Origin: Epiperipatus broadwayi
Taxonomy: Eukaryota; Onychophora; Udeonychophora; Euonychophora; Peripatidae
Direction: 5' to 3'
Length of the DNA stretch: 64,000 nt
NCBI GenBank assembly: GCA_028023455.1
Contig: JAQFVV010000022.1
Coordinates: 5,757,498-5,821,497, forward strand
Positions 57,823-64,000 of the stretch are shown one piece after another; position 1 is the stretch's first letter; the number at the start of each line of letters is the position of its first letter. Under the pieces are notes generated by a model. It was not told the DNA's origin. It saw only the letters and a program-made list of their open reading frames with translations, and ran no database searches. The position numbers were made by a program, and so were the translations under genes.

Positions 57823-59910
57823 ATGGATTACAACGATCCATCAAATACGTTACAAATGGCGGCTTCTAATGGCCAAATTGAAAAATCCAAATCTAATCCT
57901 ACCTTAAATCATCTTACTATTAATCAAAATTCACAATCTTTAGTTCATAGTAACCAAATGTATTCCGTATCAACTAAATCAATTAATAATCGTGATCTCT
58001 TTTCCACAGAAAATTCGGAAGTTAATGTTGACTCTGACGCAGAAATACGAGGGCCTAGAAACAACACGCTAAACGTTTCTGCGTCAAGCAACACAACTCA
58101 AAATTCTATTAATTCGTCACTATTCATTAACTCCATACAATCAAATGCGAAAATAGGAGGGCTCATGTACAACGAGCATGAATATCCAGAGCTTACAATA
58201 GCGAGTCAAGATCAAGTGAAAGAAAACAAGGAAAATAGTCAATCAAAATCAGAGCCTATAACAACGAAACAATTTCAAGTACAAAATAACAATAGAGAAA
58301 ATAATCACTTTTCACGAAACTCAATATACAATAGAACACCTAATGAAAATAGTAATACTTACGCCAGAATCGTTAGGTCCTCCCCTTCATCGTTTATCGC
58401 CGGTGGTATTACCACTTCTGATTCTTTGGCAGAGGTGATGGGCCTTGACGATGAAATGGAAGTTTGCTGTTTAGATGACGAATCTACAGAAGAACAGCCT
58501 CAAAATATTACTCCTGAAGTATACGATCAAATTAATACCAAATTTAACGAAACAATACCAGCTAGTCTCCTTAACTCGTTCAAAAAATTCGAAAACAATA
58601 AAACCGTCATTATGACGGTTACTAATTCTAAATGCGATCTTGGTCGTTTTCCTTTTGATGAATTCTACCAGATGTTAACAGATAAAAATCTGTGGTCATA
58701 CATATATAAAGTTCTAACGCATCCGAACAACAGATACCTTTGTTTGGAGTTCCACAATAGGACTCAACAACAAATCTTCCGAAAACATATTAAATTTCTG
58801 GGGAAAAAAATAATTTGTTACATTGACACCAGTCGCCCCCTACATTTGTACGGGAGAATTAAAAATTGTCATGTTGATTTTAATGAAGCTGATTTACAGT
58901 TGCTAATGAAAGATTATGGCAAAGTTATAAATTTCTCATATCTTAATCACAAAAAAGCAGTTATTCCCGTATTTTCTAACACTGCAATATTTAGTTTAAT
59001 TATGAAAAAAGATATTTCTCCATACGACATTCCTACGACGCATGACACTGAAGCGTCACCACTGGTAATAACGTTTAGGGGCATTCCACCTCAATGTTTT
59101 GAATGCAAACTTAGAACGCATTTGGTTAACGACTGTCCTAGCAAATATTGTAACAAATGTGGATTCAAAATCACCACGCTACACGACTGCTCAAATAATA
59201 TAAATGCAAAAAAACAACTAACCACATACCCGCAAAGAAATAATGGTAATTGTATTGTATCACAAACAAATCAAATTACCACCCAAGAACCAAATACACA
59301 CACACACTCGGCAATAATTTCACATAATAATACCGGCTCTCTTACAACATATAACACAGTCCAAGAATCCACTCTTGAAACCAGGTCAGAGTCTATACCT
59401 TCTTTTAACACTGATCAACAATCAAGAATGGAAAGTAGTGCTGGGTTGCTAACATCATTTAATACTGATCAGCAATCCATGAGTGAGGCCAGTCCACTAG
59501 AATCCACTAACCATTTAGAATCTTCTGCTGACTCCATGTCAACAATGACTGAAAGTAGTAATTCTTTTCAAAATGGTAAGAAAAACAAGAGGAAAAATAA
59601 AAACAATGGAGCAATTCCTAAGGTTGATCCCAGTGAAAATTCAAACTGTGACAAGGATCAGGCTAACCAAGCCCCTAAAAATAAGAACCAAAGTGTAATT
59701 TCTGCACCAGTCAAGAAAAAAATGAAGGCAACTAACACATCCCCAGTTAATAATGACAACACTGAAAACCCTTATTGTACTAGAAAATCAATGCAGGAAT
59801 CTTCTGATGAAGTTAGTCAACTTGATGTCTACAAGGAAGGTGTGGACATACATAGGAGAGCTTCCAGAGGTTCAAAGGGTGACTCATCAGTGGCTGCCCA
59901 GATAACCTAG
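57823..59910 (+). CDS. LINE copy C ORF1 (gag-like, CCHC), 695 aa
   Basis: ATG at 57823 (MDYNDPSNTLQMAAS); an upstream TTG is in frame but the ATG is preferred. Residues 1-230 are polar and low-complexity. Residues about 230-390 form a conserved region (KFNETIPASLLNSFKKF, YIYKVLTHPNNRYLCLEFHN, RPLHLYGRIKNCHVDFNEADL) with an RRM-like look. Residues about 424-457 hold CFECKLRTHLVNDC (CX2CX4HX4C) and a second Cys/His cluster, CNKCGFKITTLHDC. The tail is Ser/Asn/Lys-rich and basic (KKNKRKNKNN). Expected role: RNA binding in the element's particle. Unbroken, unlike copy A. Confidence 0.85.
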   Translation: MDYNDPSNTLQMAASNGQIEKSKSNPTLNHLTINQNSQSLVHSNQMYSVSTKSINNRDLFSTENSEVNVDSDAEIRGPRNNTLNVSASSNTTQNSINSSLFINSIQSNAKIGGLMYNEHEYPELTIASQDQVKENKENSQSKSEPITTKQFQVQNNNRENNHFSRNSIYNRTPNENSNTYARIVRSSPSSFIAGGITTSDSLAEVMGLDDEMEVCCLDDESTEEQPQNITPEVYDQINTKFNETIPASLLNSFKKFENNKTVIMTVTNSKCDLGRFPFDEFYQMLTDKNLWSYIYKVLTHPNNRYLCLEFHNRTQQQIFRKHIKFLGKKIICYIDTSRPLHLYGRIKNCHVDFNEADLQLLMKDYGKVINFSYLNHKKAVIPVFSNTAIFSLIMKKDISPYDIPTTHDTEASPLVITFRGIPPQCFECKLRTHLVNDCPSKYCNKCGFKITTLHDCSNNINAKKQLTTYPQRNNGNCIVSQTNQITTQEPNTHTHSAIISHNNTGSLTTYNTVQESTLETRSESIPSFNTDQQSRMESSAGLLTSFNTDQQSMSEASPLESTNHLESSADSMSTMTESSNSFQNGKKNKRKNKNNGAIPKVDPSENSNCDKDQANQAPKNKNQSVISAPVKKKMKATNTSPVNNDNTENPYCTRKSMQESSDEVSQLDVYKEGVDIHRRASRGSKGDSSVAAQIT

Positions 59911-59933
59911 CAATTCTAAACTTTATTATCACT

Positions 59934-60173
59934 ATGGAATCAGTTATTCTGGTAATGGTCTGTTATTGGCTTGCCGACTTGATTTATTTGAACTCCTTCT
60001 TTCTTTGCCTTGTGATGGAGCATAACCGGTCTATTGTTGGTAATCAGGTCCTCAAAACCCTCAAAAACACTCTATTGATGGGTATAACATGTGCAATAAG
60101 TAATAACTTAGAAGAAATATTCCAATTGGCATTTGCTGATGGCCCTTGTTGTACCATTCCTCTACCTTCCTAA
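59934..60173 (+). CDS. Small open frame between ORF1 and ORF2 of copy C
   Basis: 79 codons in a different frame from ORF1, open from 59883. Its end, NLEEIFQLAFADGP..IPLPS, resembles the last residues of copy A ORF1 (TREEALVLANDIPLITFF). It may therefore be the true ORF1 C-terminus displaced by a frameshift near 59900, or a chance frame. Uncertain. Confidence 0.35.
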   Translation: MESVILVMVCYWLADLIYLNSFFLCLVMEHNRSIVGNQVLKTLKNTLLMGITCAISNNLEEIFQLAFADGPCCTIPLPS

Positions 60174-60182
60174 TCAACTAAC

Positions 60183-63100
60183 ATGCTTTTTTCTATAGTA
60201 GCTGTTAATGTCAGAGGGTTAAACTCTCTCCAAAGAATCTATGCAATATCCAATTGGATTGAACTATACAAACCGCATCTCTTTCTATGCACTGAAACCA
60301 AATTATCAGTAAACTCAATAATCAAGCCTGACCGATACTTTCAGAGGTTTGGATTTAATAGATTTTCCAACTCTAACACCTCATCTGCAGGAGTTGGAAT
60401 TATCAATCACCGTGCTTCTCCTTTTCAATCAATAAACATACTATACTTGGACTCACATATGTGCATAACAACTTTATATAATCAAGCTTACACAATTAAC
60501 ATTATCCTAGTATACTTATACAACCAACCGAGCCTCATTTATCAGCTAATCACTAATATAAATGCAATACTAGCTACCAATCCCTTTCCCACAGTCATGA
60601 TTGGGGATTTTAATATGCCATACTCTAAATTCACCTTCAAATACCTTCACCTACTAAATAAAAAACTTATGAGTGGTGAAGGATTCTTCTCATCAAACTC
60701 TATCTCATATTACACTAGGAAAAATTCCTCATTAATAGACCTTGTATTCTACTCCCCAGAATTACATTTTCTAATACAGCCATCTCTAATACCAGTTGTT
60801 TTCTCAGACCATTTGGCACTTACAGTCACTATTAAAATAAATATGCTTGTATTTGAAGCTCCATTACTAACTAATACCACTAGACTGCTTCTCAAATCCA
60901 GTGCACCAGAAGCCATCCTCTCTGAGATTTACATTTATTTTAATAAAATTCATATACTTTCTCTTCCACCTGAAGAAGCATGGTTCAGCTTCATAAACAT
61001 CATTTCATCCACGATTAAACATTACACATGCAGAAATCCGACACCTACACATATGATGAAGAAACTGGAGTTGCTACACCAAAAAATTAGAAGCACACCA
61101 GCCAATACCTGCTCTATACCTTCAATTCTACTTCTCAAGCAAGAATACAAGCAAACTCAATTAGTTTTGGCTGATTACTTAGCTACCAAAAAAGCAAAAA
61201 TTTTTTTAAAAAAATACGCATAACTGGTCTAGAGACTACATACGCTGGGCGCTAGGATATACTAGTAAAAAACTCACGCCCACATCAATTCTGCACAACT
61301 CTAAAATAATAACTGCGGAAGGAATGATTGTGCCTTTGTTTGACTATTTTAAAAATAAGCTCCAGTCATGCCCCCGTCCTAGCATGACAAATCTCAAGCT
61401 CAACAACTTTAAAGACAATCACAATATTACTAATGAAGAAATAATGAATAAAATTAAAAAGTACCCTAATAGTGCACATCCTGGAATGCACGCACTACCA
61501 AAATTTATATTAGAACACCTTAACTACTTCACTGTACCAATAATTCAAAAGATGCTCAGCCATCTTTCAAACCAAATACATATTATTCCACAATTATACC
61601 CTATCTCCCTTGTTCCCTTTCTCAAAAAACCCATTCATCCTACACCATTAAGCAATATTAGGCCAATTTCCATGTCTCCACTAGTTATTAAAGTAGCTGA
61701 AGCATTAGTTAAAGACAAAATTCAACCACTCATCTTGCAAAAAATCTCAAAGTATCAATTCGCAAAGAAGGGAAGCTCCATTCCTGAAGCACTCTTCCTT
61801 TTCAGAGCCATGATTGATCAAATCAGAGTTAATAAAAAGGCAGCACCAATAGTGGTCCAGCTGGATATTGAGGCGGCTTTTGACTCCATTCCAATTGATA
61901 AGCTTTTGGGGGCTCTTGAACAGTACAACATCCCTTTATCACTTAGATACATTCTGGCAAATTTATTGTACAATAGGTCCATTCATATTACATTAAATGG
62001 AAAATCATCTGTCAGTTTTGTTCCACACAGCTCCATTCCACAAGGCTCACCACTTAGTGCCCTCTTATTTATTTCCTATATTAACCCTTTGTTGATTGAG
62101 ATGGAAAAAAAATTGCCACCTGTGGTTCTATCTCAAACTAATCTCTCTTTAAACCACATATCCTTTATGGATGATATAGTAGTCTTCCTACCTTCCAAGA
62201 AATATATACCCATGCTAATAGTCATTCTAAATAAATATACACACGACTACTCACTCAAGTTCAACACTAGTAAAATGGCAACTTGGAATATTCTTACAGG
62301 CAAACCTAATGATTCTCTAACTAAATCCCCCCACATTCCTTTTTGGGAATCCCTTTCCACCTGTCAGTGTGTGCTAGAAGGACAGCCATTCAAAATCAGC
62401 TAATGGCATCAATTACTAAAATTATGAACTCTCTTTCTAGGGCCTACCTTTCAATACACAGTAAGACCACACTCATTAACATGTTGATACTACCCAAAAT
62501 TAACTATTATATGCCAGTTGTTAGCTTTACCAAGGCTTTTATTCGAAAAATAAACTCATTATGTTGCAAATTGATCTGGAATAAGAAAGCCGTCTCAATA
62601 AGCATCAAGAATCTGCAGAAGCATACAAAGTTTAATGGATTATCATTGCACTCAATAAACACCTTCTATTACCAAAGAGTACATAATACTCTAGTTAAAA
62701 TTGCCACCAATTTCCCTTTTTTCAACCATACTTAAAAATAGAACCAACTGATACACCCCCACCTAGCAAGAACAAGTTTTTAAATAAACTATTACAACAT
62801 ATTAACAGGAATCCAACAAACAATGAGTTCAGCACAAAGATTGATTATTGGACTGCACATCAAATCCTGAACAAGATGGACACTCAATTATCTCTTAACA
62901 GTTTTCTCAACATAAACAATAAAGCAATTATTACTAAATATAAGTACTGGAATCTCGAACCGAAATACCTAGATTTCATGATTAAAATTAATTTAGAGGC
63001 CTTGCCCACTAATGAATTTCTCTCAAGGAAAATGCGATATGCAAAAATAGAACCTGTGTGCTCCATCTGCAACAGAGAGGAAGAAACAATGAATCATTTT

Positions 63101-63407
63101 TTGCTGAACTGCTCATCACTGACAAAATATAGGCAACTGATCACCACAATCTCACACAACAATAGAATTACCATCAATACCTTAATTGACAGTTTTTCTA
63201 CACGACGCTCTTCCGATCTCAACAATCAGGATTTCTATTTATCTGCTATTTACATTATGGTTCATTAGATGCCACTTTGTATTTAACCCCACTTCCCGCA
63301 AATTGGAGTCACTGTTCCTAAATAAATTGGAGAAAATTAAAACTAGGGACCGGCTCATTGCCCCAGTTGACATAGTGGCAGCAACCTGGAGTCTAATAAA
63401 ACTTTAG
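60183..63407 (+). pseudogene. LINE copy C ORF2 (APE endonuclease, RT, CCHC), frame-broken
   Basis: ATG at 60183. Endonuclease: N9 in VNVRGLN, E38 in CTETK, D142/N144 in GDFNMPYSKF, SLIDLVFYSP, and S208-D209-H210, a complete APE catalytic set. Breaks lie at the A/T runs near 61190-61216, at T5 near 62340 and at T6 near 62717. RT (61324-62403): VPFLKKPIHPTPLSNIRPISMSPL, QFAKKGSSIPEA, QLDIEAAFDSIP, SIPQGSPLSALLF, FMDDIVVF. Then LEPKYLDFMIKINLEALPTNEF and CSICNREEETMNHFLLNC (about 63060-63113). The last break is the adapter at 63198. The stop is TAG at 63405-63407. If the indels are sequencing errors, the gene may be intact. Confidence 0.8.
63198..63219. other. Illumina adapter sequence embedded in the assembly
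   Basis: 22 nt identical to the 3' end of the Illumina TruSeq universal adapter (core ACACGACGCTCTTCCGATCT). The translated frames give the known artefact words FSTRRSSDL and FLHDALPIS. It falls within ORF2 where copy B reads IENIPQGFFTTIRI, and shifts the frame. Not biological. Confidence 0.97.
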
Positions 63408-63660
63408 CTCTAATCAAATATAAATAGATGTAGTAATCGAAAAAGAAGAGTTAAAAATTGTTTCTACTAACTCAAGCAAGAAAACACTAAACTACCACAA
63501 AATTAGGAATGAATAGTTGCAAGTCATTAATTGGATAATAAAAACATAATTGCAAACAATTGTAATACTGCAAGTAACAGTGACTATCAAACATTTATTA
63601 AACTTAATAATCACACAATACTTTAATTTAAGATGAATAAAGGAAAAAAATGTGAAACCA
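63408..63660 (+). other. Copy C 3' trailer
   Basis: AT-rich, no coding. Contains TAATAAAAACA and similar A-rich words; leads into the minisatellite. Confidence 0.4.
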
Positions 63661-64000
63661 GATTGTAAAATAAAATTATGTACACTTTTCATTGTAAAAT
63701 TATATCATATATATATTTCATTGTAAAATCAAATCATGTATATATTTCATTGTAAAATCAAATCATGTATATATTTCATTGTAAAATCAAATCATGTATA
63801 TATTTCATTGTAGAATCAAATCATGTATTTATTTCATTGTAGAATCAAATCATGTATATCTTTCATTGTTGAATCAAATCATGTATATCCTTCATTGTAG
63901 AATCAAATCATGTATATCCTTCATTGTAGAATCAAATCATGTATATCCTTAATTGTAGAATCAAATCATGTATATCCTTCATTGTAGAATCAAATCATGT
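63661..64000. repeat. 29-bp minisatellite
   Basis: Units start with TTGTAAAATC or TTGTAGAATC at 63663, 63692, 63721, 63750, 63779, 63808, 63837, 63866, 63895, 63924, 63953 and 63982, an exact 29-base period. The unit contains CATGTATAT and TTCATTG. It continues past the window edge. Changes are ordered: TAAAATC units on the left, TAGAATC and ATATCCTT on the right. Confidence 0.9.

Larger units (their letters stand above)
57626..64000 (+). mobile_element. Non-LTR retrotransposon copy C (near full length)
   Basis: Layout: 5' leader 57626-57822, ORF1 57823-59910, a small open frame, ORF2 60183-63407 with frame breaks, then a trailer that runs into a 29-bp minisatellite beyond the window. Reading frames resemble B more than A (HISFMDDIVVFLPSKK against HLSYMDDIVVFLPSKK), so the three copies are separate insertions, not one duplication. 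Confidence 0.8.

Noticed and set aside
63661-64000. CRISPR-like array
   Set aside because: The repeats are contiguous 29-bp units with no unique spacers, so this is a minisatellite in a eukaryotic genome.

Overview
The window is AT-rich DNA from a metazoan nuclear genome, probably an invertebrate; the species cannot be fixed from sequence alone. The clues are decayed hAT transposases of the GTF2IRD2/ZBED type, RTE-like, Jockey/CR1-like and Penelope-like retroelement relics, tRNA-like SINEs, many foldback elements and very long trinucleotide microsatellites. I found no host protein-coding gene, rRNA gene, functional tRNA gene or CRISPR array. The whole window reads as layered mobile elements in intergenic or intronic DNA. 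All coordinates and pairings were counted by hand.

1-31 kb: an RTE-like reverse transcriptase relic (1-1430), then a landscape dominated by two repeat families of roughly 430-500 bp units (here family A and family B) in tandem, inverted and truncated forms. Both families carry type I hammerhead ribozyme (HHR) motifs: a CUGANGA box, stem II, GAAA, a short palindromic stem III, a cleavage triplet, and a two-part stem I. Between them lie foldback elements, a complete hAT transposon with an 8-bp target duplication (18997-21971), a TA-flanked inverted-repeat element (23998-25105), a 132-bp MITE with perfect 28-bp arms (27513-27644), tRNA-like SINEs with 16-22 bp target duplications, and a truncated Penelope-like element with a GIY-YIG domain (29902-30745).

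31-47 kb: more of the same. The clearest HHR element is 37672-38141, flanked by a perfect 13-bp direct repeat and holding a ribozyme with an intact core on the minus strand. A third HHR subfamily (42340-43130) carries two motifs in opposite orientation. A second hAT relic (39715-40190), a Jockey/CR1-like 3' end (43380-44195) and a minus-strand fragment of the LINE family seen further right (46076-46745) complete this part.

47-64 kb: three members of one non-LTR retrotransposon family in head-to-tail order. Copy A is nearly full length but broken, copy B is 5'-truncated inside the reverse transcriptase, and copy C has a 5' leader, ORF1 and almost all of ORF2. A and B both end directly in (TAG)n, and B and C both begin directly after these arrays, so the family appears to carry a TAG tail and to sit in TAG repeats. 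ORF1 has a gag-like CCHC knuckle. ORF2 has an APE-type endonuclease, a reverse transcriptase with [YF]MDD and a C-terminal CCHC motif. Copy C contains 22 nt identical to an Illumina adapter (63198-63219), an assembly artefact that breaks its ORF2. Its other frame breaks all lie in homopolymers.

How the pieces may work together (inference): LINE-type machinery would mobilise the tRNA-like SINEs, while the HHR repeats look like non-autonomous retrozymes or Penelope terminal repeats that would use Penelope-type machinery and self-cleaving RNA.
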